Below are positions 23,016 to 34,084 of a DNA stretch of 64,000 nucleotides, piece after piece. The position numbers were made by a program, and so were the translations under genes. The stretch is from the NCBI GenBank assembly GCA_949825065.1, contig OX463849.1, positions 3,968,001 through 4,032,000 on the forward strand, read 5' to 3'. Source of the stretch: Odontocerum albicorne. Its lineage: Eukaryota > Arthropoda > Insecta > Trichoptera > Odontoceridae. The notes below the pieces were generated by a model. It was not told the DNA's origin, searched no databases, and was given only the letters and a program-made list of their open reading frames with translations. The first letter of the stretch is position 1. Every line of letters begins with the position of its first letter.

Positions 23016-23104
<89 letters not shown>

Positions 23105-23560
23105 GCTCAAGATATTGCAAAAAACAAGCGTTATTTAAAAAAATATATTAGATAAACTGCATTTGCTAAAAGCATTGCATTAAAAATTCGACAGAGCATT
23201 AAAAAAAAAAAACAATTGGATACTATGAATCTATTTAAGATTCTGTCAAGAAATGTTAAATTGCGGTTTTTTTTAATTTAAGACGCTTGAATATTATACA
23301 TTGAATTTGCACAAGGTTCCGTCAGAAAATTTTACATCGCGTTATTTTTTGTAAGAACATTGGATAAACTATTTTATAGTTTTTTTGAGAAATTAGACAA
23401 AACGTTATTAAAAAATAATAGGATATACATAATTTGCTATAAACTCTGTAGAGAAATTCCACATTACTTTATTTTATAAATTAAAGGGCAATTGAATTAA
23501 CTAATCTGGTTAAGATTCTGTAATGTTTGATATGCGTTATTTTTTACTGTTGTACTGATA
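22085..23560. repeat. Degenerate ~65-75-bp tandem repeats with a 286-bp higher-order duplication
   Basis: Blocks like GAAATTCGACAAAACGTTAT, poly(A) and CAATTAGATAAACTGAATCT recur about 20 times. A larger unit starting CAATTAGATCGACTGAGTCT occurs at 22590 and again at 22876. Confidence 0.85.
23018..23102. repeat. (TA)n microsatellite, ~42 units
   Basis: Pure TA run inside the second 286-bp unit. The sister unit at about 22740-22757 has only ACATATACTCGTATATCTGC at the same place. Confidence 0.98.
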
Positions 23561-23569
23561 AGCCATTGA

Positions 23570-23725
23570 CTTTTATTGTTAGATGGATTGGTGACAATGG
23601 TTTTTTGTTAGATGGATTGGTGACAATGGTTTTTTTGTTAGATGGATTGGTGACAATGGCTTTTTGTTAGATGGATTGGTGACAATGGTTTTTTGTTAGA
23701 TGGATTGGTGACAATTGTTTTTTTG
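23570..23725. repeat. ~31-bp tandem repeat, 5 copies
   Basis: GTTAGATGGATTGGTGACAA plus a T-rich stretch, five times, differing mostly in T-run length. Confidence 0.95.
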
Positions 23726-24049
23726 TGTGCATAATAATATATAATGGTAAATACACGTTTAATACTTGTAATTCCGAATATATGCATACCATCACGCCTT
23801 TTCTATGCTGGAATAAATAGAGAGGACAGCACATCAGAATTTCATGACACCCATCATATAGCTTCTACGATTTCACTTTCTTATATATCATTCACTTGAT
23901 CCAATCATACTTCCTTGGTCTTCATCTTCCACACTTTCCATTCAAATTTGCACAGCATTTTTGTTTTTCAAGTCTTTTTCATTAATTTCTTCCGAATATA
24001 AGGGATTGCAAATCGAATGCCGATTGAAACATCTATATCCGGTATAAAT

Positions 24050-24365
24050 TCTATTAAAAAAAATGATAAAATTGATAATTGACTTCTCTTCAATGTATTT
24101 TTCTGCCTTCTATTTATTTTCTGTGTTTTTTTTTCTCTTCTTCTTATTCTACGTGTGCAAGGGTCTGGGCTGAAAAACATCTGGTGTCCCCCTGGCTGGG
24201 CTTGCCCTATATTGGTGGGTTGACCGGGGGGATGTTTTTAGATGAGCCCTGATAGCTTTTGTCTTTAACGTATTCTCTGCAATTTATGTGTTCTTGAAGT
24301 ATATTTAAATGTATTATGTACATACTATGTTGCTATCAACAAACCTATATTTATTATTATTTATA
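24050..24365 (+). repeat. Interspersed repeat, family S2, copy 2
   Basis: Same family as 6853-7145: ACGTGTGCAAGGGTCTGGGC, GAAAAACATCTGGTGTCCCC, then GTTGCTATCAACAAACCTAT and an ATTTATTATT tail. A shorter relic with GATGAGCCTTGACCTTTTG lies at 20595-20660. Confidence 0.75.
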
Positions 24366-24369
24366 AAAC

Positions 24370-24545
24370 ATTGGACGATCTTCGTTACCAAGTTGGTAAG
24401 ACGTTTGTCTTTCTCCCGGGACTTTCAGGTTCGACTTTCGACGATACCCAAAAATGAAATAGTTTTTTTTTTGTAAATTAGTTAGTCTGGTAACACTTCT
24501 CACACAACAGAAGTGTGCGAGTCTTGTTGCCTCTTCAAATGCCGT
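24370..24545 (+). mobile_element. tRNA-derived SINE, family S1
   Basis: The head ACCAAGTTGGTAAGACGTTT and B-box-like CAGGTTCGACTT are followed by a body with TTAGTTAGTCTGGTAACACT. Only the head is well preserved. Confidence 0.65.
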
Positions 24546-24844
24546 ACTATTTATAATACATGCGAGGACGAATTACGAGTTCCGGACCTACTCCAGTGGT
24601 TTTAATCCCGAAGGCTAGATAAATGAAGCCGAAAGTAATGTTGTCTGCCAGCCATGCTCTACAATACGTGTATGCGTGTATGTTGCAAATTTGGATATCT
24701 AGGAGAGCGCTATACGTATAAATAAAGTACTTTTATTTTTAGTTATCATCAATTGACAATATATAATAACAAATAAAAAACAAAAGGGATGTATTCATAA
24801 TTACTAATAATTTAATTAAAGTGACTGAAAAACTTCTTAATTTC

Positions 24845-25155
24845 TAGTCAGTAAAATAACGTGTTTCATTTCTGATTTTTCTTTTCCTTTCCTCTCCACC
24901 ATCCCTTCCTTTCCTTTTGATTGATATCTCACTTTATATGAAAAATAATGTTCGGGTGACTGTCCGTCTTTGTGGGGTTCGTGGGCATGTGCTCACGTAT
25001 ATGTTTATGGATTTCATGGGGATGGATAGTCATTTGAATTATTTATGTGACCACGTAACTTGCTTCATTTATTTTTGGCTGGTTGATTGGAAGAGATTGC
25101 CGCATGGCAATACACCCGCTTGATTGTATTTGCAATTAAAGTGTCAAATAAATAA
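24845..25155 (+). mobile_element. LINE-A 3' UTR copy
   Basis: Contains only the 3' untranslated part of the LINE at 43800-45240: TTCTAGTCAGTAAAATAACG, GTCCGTCTTTGTGGGG, GTTGATTGGAAGAGATTGCC and a (AAAT)n tail. The terminal hairpin ATTGCC-GCAT-GGCAAT is at 25096-25111. It is the most 5'-truncated copy of the family in the window. Confidence 0.88.
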
Positions 25156-25159
25156 ATAA

Positions 25160-25780
25160 TTACAAAATATATAAAAAGATGTGTCTTAATTATGAAAAAA
25201 AAAAAATGGTTTTTAAAAACCAATATTTTATTCACAAATTTAACAAATCTAAATACAACAGTTTTTACAGCTGACTTACTAAACTCACCCAAAATAATTA
25301 AAATAATAAACACCCAGATATACACGGAATGCTTTGAAGTTCATCCGATGTGAAAAAAAGTTAAATCTCGAAAATTTAAAAACAGATATCCCCCAAATCG
25401 AAAATAACTTCCTGCCAGTAATAATTCAGATAGATAATAACGGATGTTGTATTATTTTCGCTTAAGTAAATAAAATTATGCGCGCTATAATAATTCAATT
25501 AATATCGAAATGATTTCATGAAGTATTGAACAAATGATCGTCACTAGTGAAGATTTTATAGTGTTTTCCATTCAGCGGTCAGTTGATGTGTTGGGGCGGT
25601 ATTATTGTGTTTAATGCAGTCATTCAGATGCAATTTTTTTTGGTTTTTATAAATTCGTAGATATGTTTTTTGCTCGTTTTCCCTCAAGAACAATTTTATG
25701 ACAGTTTAGAATGTTATAAAAATATCTGAAATGATGCATAGTTAATCGTCTAGTTTTAATTTTTATTTCTTCACCCCTTC
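25160..25780. other. Spacer, nothing recognised
   Basis: AT-rich, no coding or repeat signal. Confidence 0.5.
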
Positions 25781-25781
25781 T

Positions 25782-26200
25782 TCTTCTCCCTGGCTCCATC
25801 CCAACTCATTGTTTGCGAAGACTGTTGGGGTCAGCTCTCGTCGTCCTCAGGTTGTATGCTCTTCTGTCCCGGACTACGTCCCCCAGGCGTGCCACTGCAT
25901 CAGGTTATCTTTTTGCACCACCCATGAATTCTTTGGTCTTCATCTGGTTGTTGTTCGAGGAAGATCCATGGAGATTGCCTGGTTCACAATGTGATCGGGT
26001 GCTCTGCGTCCAACGTGGCCATACCATCTCAATCGCCTCTCCTCCATCTTGCTGTTGATGTATATAACACCTAGGCACGAATGCGGCACAATTCTACGAA
26101 TGCGTGAGCTTTTTATTTTGTCTCTTAGGGACACACCAGCTGACCATCTTAGCATGCGCATTTCAGCAGTTTCTAGTTGCCTAGAGTAAGAGTTATACTC
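25782..26200 (-). mobile_element. 5'-truncated RTE-like LINE, copy A4
   Basis: Antisense copy of the family at 9812-10501. It encodes SRQLETAEMRMLRWSAGVSL, RDKIKSSRI, MEERRLRWYGHVGRRAPDHI and VNQAISMDLPRTTTR with few interruptions. The 3' end is GGAGCCAGGGAGAAGAAGAA. I could not find a matching target duplication. Confidence 0.88.
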
Positions 26201-26636
26201 ATAGTTTACTTTCAATCAGGTGGTTAATACTACATCCTCCTAGAAGGAAAATATATTGTATAGATTTTCTGGTCATATTTTAACCGTCTGAAACTAATTC
26301 GGCTTGTCAGGCTATATTGTCTACCAGAAAAAAATAATTTATTCTATGATATAGTTACAATTGATTAATTTTGAAGACTACACTAATTGGGCATTCAGTT
26401 CGAATATTGTGTGGACTCCCATATGACTTAGATTTCTTACAAGAGTTAAGAAGTTATTCTTGTCAGAATGAATTAAATAAATCATACACACATAAGTATG
26501 TTTTTATTGCGTTTTGCTTGTCTTTTTCTGGGTTTGCCTTTTTTTCTTATGTAACACAGTTGATATGCCAATATTGATTCATTATTGCTATTTTGCATTA
26601 CAACCAATACCGATAATTGCCCGTTTAAATAAATAA
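26201..26636. other. Spacer, nothing recognised
   Basis: No coding or repeat signal that I can support. Confidence 0.5.
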
Positions 26637-26638
26637 TA

Positions 26639-27207
26639 CCTTGATCAAAAAGTTTTAGGACTTTATTCATAAAATTGAAAATACAAGTTTATTCATCAAA
26701 ATCGATATGGTCTCCTTCAGAGTACTCTTCATCAACTGCAACGCACTTACGCCAGCGCTTGATCCAATCCTCAAAACACCGCTGGTACTCAATTTTCGGT
26801 ATGTCCATCAGAGCCATCTTCGATTTTTTCATGACATCCTATCGGGTGCTGTAACGCGTTCCGCGAAGCGGTTTTTTAAGTCGGTTGAACAGGAAAAAGT
26901 CGCAGGGAGCCAGATCAGGTGAATTCGAAGGCTGCTGGATAGTATTCGTGTTGTTTTTGGTCAAAAACTCACGGATAAGGATCGCATTGTGCGACGGTGC
27001 GTTATCGTTCGTTTTTCACACAAAATTTAATGCAAATTCGTTGATGCACAGTTGATGCCATTTTCAAACTTGTAAAAAATCGAAAACACGCTTAAAGGTA
27101 GATGTACTCAGTACAGCGTAACTTTTACAAATGTCAAGCTAAAATAATTCCAATCGGGTGACTGACAGCGCCACACGGTAGCCGGTCCTAAAACTTTTTG
27201 ATCAAGG
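26639..27207 (-). mobile_element. Internally deleted mariner transposon
   Basis: Perfect 23-bp inverted ends (26639-26661 and 27185-27207) beginning CCTTGATCAAAAAGTTTTAG. TA precedes the left end; on the right a TA lies 3 bp further out. The minus strand encodes mariner C-terminal pieces: NDNAPSHNAILIREFL, SPDLAPCDFFLFNRLK, FEDWIKRWRKCV. The N-terminal two thirds are absent. Premature stops also occur, so it is non-autonomous. Confidence 0.9.
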
Positions 27208-27219
27208 TGGTAAATAATT

Positions 27220-27305
27220 AAATAAGTTGAAGATCGAACCCGAAAACTTTGGCTAGTCACAAACATCTTACGAACTAAGCCACACAAGTCGTTCATATAT
27301 TATTT
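27220..27305 (-). mobile_element. tRNA-derived SINE head fragment, family S1
   Basis: Minus strand: GTGGCTTAGTTCGTAAGATG (A-box region) and GGGTTCGATCTTC (B box at 27233-27243 complement). It directly abuts the mariner. Confidence 0.6.
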
Positions 27306-27629
27306 AGTCAAAACTGGGAATATTGTGTATGAAAATTTAAACTAAATAGTCAAATACAATTGGTATTTCGAAAGTAAAAAAAGTTTAAATATATTTTATT
27401 TCTTGGGTCAAAATTATTTGTTCCGTCTTACGATGACTTTCTCCAACTGTAGGTTAACTCCTGAAGGTTAATTGTTTGTATTTAAAACTAACCGTAGACT
27501 CGTCTTATCTACACTTGCGAAGATTTGCGACTTGCAAAATAGAATTGGTTTTCTTGACTTACTAATCCTCAAGATAAGAATTGATAGCTTTTCTTTAACA
27601 AAAAGGTTTAAAAAAAAAATCTAAATCTC

Positions 27630-27985
27630 AACACATTTTAAATGTATTGCGTCATTATACGTCGACAGTAGAGCATATACCAGAGTGCACGATTCCTTGA
27701 ATGAAAAGTTAACATTTGAAAAGGGGTAAAGAAAATATGTTTTTTTAGAATGAATATACCTACGTTACACACTAGCACACGTTTGATTGTATTGGTGAAT
27801 TTATTCCCGATATTCACAAAATATCTCTGATGTGGCCGGTAACTGTTAATTATTATTAATATAATTTTTTCATTCAATGCGTAAATGTATTACGGAGGAA
27901 TACTTAAAATCTGAACCCAGTATTTATTATATTTATAGAGATATTAAAGTTTTTAGAAGCTATGTGTACTAGTTACACATCACAG
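27630..27985 (-). repeat. Interspersed repeat homologous to 17691-17900
   Basis: Minus strand shares TTTACGCATTGAATGAAAAA and the following ~130 bp with 17770-17900, and a TTAACCCTTCCCTCCCTGTG end. Confidence 0.55.
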
Positions 27986-28067
27986 GGAGGGAAGGGTTAA
28001 TTCGACTCACATCAATTGTGTCCAACGTCTACTTTTCCCTTCAATACATCAATGTTGTTACTAAAAC

Positions 28068-28760
28068 GTTTATTTATTTATTTAACACTTTTATTGCAAA
28101 TACAATCTGGCGGGCTTATTGCCAGGCGGCATTCTCTTCCAACCAACCAGACCAAAGTAAATGAAGCAAGTTACGTGGTCGCATAAATCATTCAAATAAC
28201 TATCCATCCCCACGAAATCCATAAACATATACATGAGCACATGCCCACAAACCCCACAAAGACGGACAATCACCCGAACATTCTTTTTCATATAAAGTGA
28301 GATATCATCAATCAAAAAGAAAGGAATGGATGGTGGAGAGGAAAGGAAAAGAAAAATCTGAAATGAAACACGTTATTTTACTGACTAGAAATTAAGAGTT
28401 TTTTCAGTCGCTTCTTAAAACATACCAAGGATGGAGCGAGTCTTATATTAGTGTGTAACTGATTCCAAAGTCTCACTGTATGGACAGTAAAAGACGACGT
28501 AAAGAAAGAGGAGCGGGGAACCGGAAAGGCCAATAAACAATCTTTGTTTGAGCGTAGCGCTAATCCATGATTGGAAAGACGCTGAAAATTTTCGGTAAGA
28601 TAAGCGGGAGCGGCGGGACAATTAGGAATATTATACAATAGAGACAGTATGTGAATTTGGCGTCTGTTTCTAACATTCAACCAGTTCAATGCCTTCTGGT
28701 ATGAAGTTATATGATTGTACTTACGTAGGTTGAAAATGAACCTTAGACACACATTTGTTG
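28068..28760 (-). mobile_element. LINE-A copy, 5'-truncated with intact 3' end
   Basis: The minus strand encodes the last ~124 codons of the LINE-A polymerase without a stop (CLRFIFNLRKYNHITSYQKA ... LKKLLISSQ), then the family 3' UTR, the hairpin ATTGCC...GGCATT (28118-28133) and the (AAAT)n tail. Compared with 43800-45240 the coding part is highly similar, so this is a fairly young truncated insertion. Confidence 0.9.
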
Positions 28761-29780
28761 TGAATAAACATTTAAACAGGTGTTGAAGTTTACAATGTCA
28801 TTCTGTTTAAATTGAAAGTCAAGGAAAAACACTTTGAAACGCATTATCATCCCCCAATTTATCAATTGGGGGATTGAGAAAATCATTTCTCTAGGCAAAA
28901 CCTGAGACGATTTTCATATTGTAAAAACTTAGAACCAAACCTACGCGGTTACTATTTAACACATTATTAACCTAAATTTACTCTTACTCGTATGTTAACT
29001 GTGTTCGGAGAGCGTATGTTTTTTGCCAATAGAATAGCGCTGAAAATAAAAGTACGATTGACATTTGCATGAGCGGTTGGTACATAATCATTCTTCGTGC
29101 AAGTCTGCTCACCAAATCATCTAAAATAATCTTGAAATTGATGCATACTTGCGGAGACTTGGGATCCACTACTCTGAAGTTATATAACAAGTGCTCCTCA
29201 ACATCTGTCCTCTGTGATGTGCCTTGCTGCTACCATTTGATCACAGAACTTGTGTAGGAGAATCAACTCTCCATGCCTGAAGTCTGTTCACAAGGGGAAT
29301 AGGCTGGATTTCCCATGTCTCACTATTTGAAAGGTTTCCCAATAGGCCGTAATGCCCGGATGCTGGCCTCACAGTCTGTTGACAGGATCTCCACTCTGCA
29401 AGATGTGCCTTCCGACTCTCTTTTCGACCGAGCTTTGGTCTTGCCTCAAAAGTAGGATAATTAAAACACAATAATTGAAGGAAAAATGAGGAAGGTAGCA
29501 GGAAAATACGCAAATTTCTCTCAGTATGTGAACTCTGCTCTTTTCAAATTGAGTCTCAACTAAAAACTTTCAGAAAATCCATTGTAAGTAACTCAAAATA
29601 CAATTTTCTTATCTGAAATTTATGGTGATCGAGGAAGCGGAAAACCGTTAAAAAAATGGTTGAAATAGTTGAGATATTTTGACTAAGGTTAAGGTTATAA
29701 ATATTATCAAAAGAAGAGCATGCATGATAAGATTCACAAATATGGATGATGCAAAAGCTTTGAGCGTGGGTTGTATGAAA
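28761..29780. other. Spacer, no supported gene
   Basis: Two modest open frames (28984-29190 and 29241-29513, minus) match no family I recognise. A minus-strand VEILSTDCEASIRALRPIG-like stretch near 29380 faintly recalls the RNase H region of non-LTR elements. Confidence 0.35.
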
Positions 29781-29784
29781 TTTC

Positions 29785-30560
29785 GTATGGATATTTACAT
29801 ATGAATGTGAATCTTTGAATGACTATTCAAATATTGAAGAGAATTTTCGTATAGATAATCAAATATATAAATGTGTGAATATTCAAATATTGAAGTTAGT
29901 TTTTGGAGTAATATTTGAATATTGAAGTAAGTTTTTATATGAATATTCAAATATTGAAGAGAGTTTTAACATTAATATATAAAGAAAATCAAATATTGAT
30001 GTGAATTTTTGTACGAATATTTCAATATTGCAGTAAGTTTTTGAGTAAATATGCAAATATTGTAGTGAGTTTTTGTATGAATATTTAAATATTGCAATGA
30101 GTTTTAGTGTAAACGTATATAAATATTGAAGTGATATTCAAATATTGAAGGGAATTTTCGTATTGATATTTAAATATAGAAGTGAATTTTTGTAGGAATA
30201 TTTAAATATTGCAGTAAGTTTTTATATAAATATGCAAATATTGAAGTAAGTTTTAATATAAATGTATATAAATATAGAAGTAAGTTTTTGAAGCGATATT
30301 CTTATAATGAAGTAAATTTTTGTATTCATACTCAAATATTGAATAAAATTTTTGTATAAATATAGAAATATTCCAGAGTTTTTGTATAAATATAGAAATA
30401 TTGCAGAGAGTTTTTGTATAAATATAGAAATATTGAAAAGAGTTTTTGTGTAAACATACAAATATTGCAGAGAGTTTTTGTATAAATATAGAAATATTGA
30501 AGTGAGTTTTTGTATACCTATAGAAATATTGAAGTGGGATTTTTTATATGAATCGAATTT
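29785..30560. repeat. ~36-bp degenerate tandem repeats
   Basis: About 20 units of ATATTGAAGTGAGTTTTTGT followed by ATAAATATAGAA-like sequence. The 123-codon minus frame at 30222-30593 (repeats of NISIFIQKL) is a by-product of the repeat. Confidence 0.92.
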
Positions 30561-30599
30561 CCAATATTGTAGGCCAAAAATATTGAATGACACTTTAAA

Positions 30600-30984
30600 A
30601 TGATTTTGTCGAGATCCCGTAGGTGGTTTATATTTTCATTTATAAAATAACTTGACAAAAAAAAAATATTTTCATTCATTGTATCACTTGTGGTACAAAC
30701 CCCTTTGTGCTTTATCACTATTACACACGAAAACACATCCATTAGAGAGATATGTGACAATATGTACGAATTTGGGTTTGTGTGTTCTGTCCACTTTTGT
30801 AGCATTTCTCATCAGCGATGTGGATTTTTCCTTTACCTGGAAAGAGTTATTACATTGTGCGGGGGTATTAACACCAAAATATTATATTTGCAAGAGTCAA
30901 ACAAAACATTTATTCGCATGCACATGTTCATGAACGTTCATTGCACTAAAAATGGGTAAGAAATGTGTTTAGATGAGGTAACAA
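30600..30984. other. Unrecognised sequence with short open frames
   Basis: Overlapping plus-strand frames of about 90 codons (30652-30959) show no motif I know. The composition is slightly richer in GC than the flanks, but I do not call a gene. Confidence 0.3.
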
Positions 30985-31830
30985 TATATGTGTAGGACTG
31001 AATACGAAACGAAGTGATTAAGGATTGTACGGCACCGGTACAAAGAACTGTAACATAACATAGGTGATTGGGTACTGCGCAATGCTCGGAGAATTCAGCT
31101 CACGTTCAGAGGCGTAGATTGGTGAAAAGGTAGCAGGGTGAAGAGATTCCTCTTAGGCAGGTATTAGATAATCGCAAGTAAAACGCAGTAGGCAGAGTGA
31201 ATTTATTTGGTCTTCGGCGCTTCTTATATGCGGCCTGTTTCCGTCACTGCATGCAGTCACACCCGCGAAATACCACAAGTTTCGGGAGTTTTGCGCATGC
31301 AGAGGCCAGCCGGCTAGCGATATAGTCTCGCGACGACCGCGTATAAGTCTACATTTCCGTTGCGGTCGCGATACCGCACGGACTCTAACAAACTATCACA
31401 TACAAAATGCCAAATAACATCAAAATATATCAATACAAATATCAACAGGGATTTATATATGTACAAGAAAACAAATTTCTTATGTTTAAGGTGACGCATA
31501 CGTTCGATACAGTCGCCGAGACTTCTCTCAGCATTTACACACATTCCAACAAATATCCAAGAATCAAATACTAAACAATGAGAAAATATATCCATCATAC
31601 AATATTTTAGGATGACGCATACGTCCGATACAAGAATGAATGTGAACATATGGCTGATATATTAGGTAAGATCAACAATAACATTACAGATGGTTTGGCC
31701 ATGTAGAACGGACAAATGAAGAAATACTAACAAAACAAATATGCAGTGCAAATGTGAGTGAAAGTCGTAAAGAAAGTATATTTTAATTTAGTGAATAATA
31801 TTTTGAAAGAAATAAATGTAAAAGGTCAGA
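30985..31830 (+). pseudogene. RTE-like LINE fragment, copy B2, split by a solo LTR
   Basis: ACTGAATACGAAACGAAGTG (30997-31016) corresponds to the RNEVI block of family B. After the LTR the homology resumes with GAATGTGAACATATGGCTGA and YRWFGHVERTNEEILTKQIC, then QCKCE-like and NNILKEINVKGQ pieces. The coding frame is broken. Confidence 0.65.
31026..31632. mobile_element. Solo LTR, second copy
   Basis: Homologous to 7252-7725: GTACAAAGAACTGTAA, TGCGCAATGCTCGGAGAATT, GAGTTTTGCGCAT and CGCATACGTCCGATACA. It starts TGTACGG and ends GATACA. The flanking 5-mers AGGAT and AGAAT differ at one base. It is longer than copy 1 because the GACGCATACGT.CGATAC end occurs twice (31496 and 31615), separated by ~120 bp. 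Confidence 0.75.
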
Positions 31831-31834
31831 TAAA

Positions 31835-32210
31835 CCGTAATGATTTATTATTTACAACTTATCTGCCATTATTTTTTATTTACAATTTATGTGCCATTAA
31901 TTACTATATCAGCATACAATAAACCATTCAATACCAAATCTGCCATGCCACCTGATCTTATTTCGTTTTCAAATTTCGTTTATTCACGATTCAATATTTT
32001 GAAGAGCCATCACACATCATAAAGGATACCTCCCACATCCCCTTGCTCCACACCTTTTTTAATTCAAAACCATTCAGTCATCTGCTCACATATTTAGCCG
32101 TGATTGATCTAATAAAATTGCCATTCACTCCATATTTCTCCATAATATCCTATGAATCTAGCCTGGTTGCTCTATCGTATAATTATTTTATTTATATTTC
32201 AGCATTATAT
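31835..32210. other. Spacer, nothing recognised
   Basis: AT-rich. A short duplicated TATCTGCCATTATTTTTTATTTACAA segment is split over 31850-31905; otherwise nothing. Confidence 0.4.
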
Positions 32211-32214
32211 TATT

Positions 32215-33005
32215 TATTTATTTTTTTCAAAACAGGCTTATCCCAATTACTTTGAAAAATAGACATATAGAAAAGAAGAAAAATTACATAGAAAAATATA
32301 TAAAATAAAAAATAATGTATATATATACGTACGAGTATATACACACAAACATATGATACACATATATTCACAGTCACTTAAGTACGTTGATGAGTGCGTT
32401 CTAACGCGCTCAATCTAAGAAGAAAATTTACTTTTGCTTTTAGTAATGTGATATGAAATATGTCAACATCCAAAGCAGTCCAGTTCAGAAGAGTTAAGGC
32501 CCTTCCAACATGCATAGCGGGTGGAAGACCCGTTCGTGCGTATGTTATTGAGAACAGTTCTTGCAGGTGCAGTCTAGTGTAATTGTTGGGAACATTTAAC
32601 GCTAATCTTTGTAGTAATGCAGGACAGCTCATAACTCCTCGAACGAGTTTGACAACGTATACCAGGAGACGCAGATCTCTTCTTACGCTCAAAGAGTTAT
32701 ACCCGAGCATGGCCAGCAGAAACTGAGTAGGAAAAAGCCACGGATAGACACCGAACTCTCTCATATAGAGATATCGTAGATATTTTTTTGTACTTTCTCC
32801 ACCATGAGCGAGTTCTGCGCCCCCACCGGGCTCCAAACGCAAGCATTGCTTTCTAGTTTACTACGGATCAATGAATTAAACAACGTTTTGAGCACCAATT
32901 GGTTTTCAAACGACTTAAAGATTCTCATTGTGTGTAGGTAGTTAAGGCAACAACAATGTGAAAGTTTAGAGATATATATTTTTTTTAATAAAACATGTTT
33001 TCTTT
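32215..33005 (-). mobile_element. LINE-B fragment, copy 1
   Basis: The minus strand encodes ESFENQLVLKTLFNSLIRSK-like, VWSPVGAQNSLMVEKVQK, then after one frameshift KKYLRYLYMREFGVYPWLFP, MLGYNSLSVRRDLRLLVYVV and LSITYARTGLPPAMHVGRAL. This is the post-RT tail of a jockey-type non-LTR element. The 3' UTR with AACAGGCTTATCCCAATTAC is shared with copy 2 at 37000-37855. Confidence 0.85.
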
Positions 33006-33094
33006 TCTTATTTGTGTTCATCTGATGATATAAAACACTTGCATCTAGTAAAACTATAATAATATTTTATGTGGAAAAATCAGTGTTTTATTAA

Positions 33095-33743
33095 CTCTTT
33101 CACGGCGGGGGACCACTTAACTGGCCCATACATAATACGTGCCGTCCTGGCGAGCGGCCATTTAAGTGGCCACTAACTTTGCGTGTCGATATCTCAGTCA
33201 AAATTAAATCTTCTTTAAAATTTTTAACCTGAATATAAGACAAAACGTGTCCTCTAAAGACATCTCTTTTAAAATCATCAAAACTTCAAGTACTTGATCC
33301 ATAAGAAGGATTTAAACAGACCGATTCGAGGCCGTCGAAATTTAAAGCATTTTAAATATTAGCGCCACACGTTCGGGTGTGTTGAAGGTCATGTTTCTAA
33401 TGACGATTGCTCCCGATCAATATGACGTATTTTGCGTCGATATTTTTTTTGTAAGTATGCGTATTGCGTATTGAATTAATTGCCTTTTTCATTGTTTATG
33501 GATTATTGTTTTCTTTGTATAATAAACATACTTTTATTTGTATAATAGTGTTATAAGAATATTTTCTAATATTACGTGTGTATAGTGTCAGCTAAAAAAT
33601 GCATCGGCGCACAGTTCGACAGTACTCAGATTCGGGATAATGGTGAGTCATATTTTTATGTAGATACAATATAAATTTATTGACTTAAAACACCGCCGCC
33701 TGTGGGACACACGAAAGATACTCGAGCCATCGCCGTAAAAAGG
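33095..33743 (+). mobile_element. piggyBac-like non-autonomous element (649 bp)
   Basis: Flanked by TTAA on both sides (33091-33094 and 33744-33747). Inverted ends are CTCTTTCACGGCGG and CGCCGTAAAAAGG (imperfect over 13-14 bp). TTAA targets and CCTTT..CGGCG-like ends suit the piggyBac/Looper group. Near 33594-33645 an AKKCIGAQFDSTQIRDN-like stretch may be a leftover of the transposase start, but the gene itself is gone. Confidence 0.7.
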
Positions 33744-33814
33744 TTAAACAAATTACAATATATGCATATTCAAACATTTTTCAATCAGAGTTCATGTAGA
33801 AACATATTGAGTTT

Positions 33815-34025
33815 AAATGTAGACCAAGGATAGTATGGTTGGATCAATTGAATGACATAACGAAAGAAGGAAACGAAGAAAGTTACAGAAGTCGTAGAAG
33901 TTGTATGAGAAAGTGTATGAACGTAGAAAAGGCTAAGGATGTGTCTTAAGATAGGAAAGTATGGCGATCACTCCTCTCTGTACCCCGACAGGGCAGTGGC
34001 GGGATGGTGTGTATACGGTGTGTCC
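33815..34025 (+). pseudogene. RTE-like LINE 3'-end fragment, copy B3
   Basis: ATAGTATGGTTGGATCAATTG (VWLDQLNDI.KEG), then YRSRRSCMRKCMNVEKAKDVS and a CTCTGTACCCCGACAGGGCA end, equivalent to the SAYPSGKRA terminus of family B. Confidence 0.7.
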
Positions 34026-34084
34026 AATGGGAAAGGTGACTGATTTTATTTCACGTAACCACCAGCGCTATCTGTAGATGAATA

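Noticed and set aside
23018..23102. Open frames of alternating Tyr-Ile (also at 63336-63488)
   Set aside because: Pure (TA)n microsatellites; the frames are artefacts.
29241..29513. Possible RNase H or host exon on the minus strand
   Set aside because: Only a faint, short resemblance; no splice sites or second motif to support it.
30222..30593. 123-codon minus-strand frame
   Set aside because: Entirely within ~36-bp tandem repeats; the amino-acid repeat mirrors the DNA repeat.
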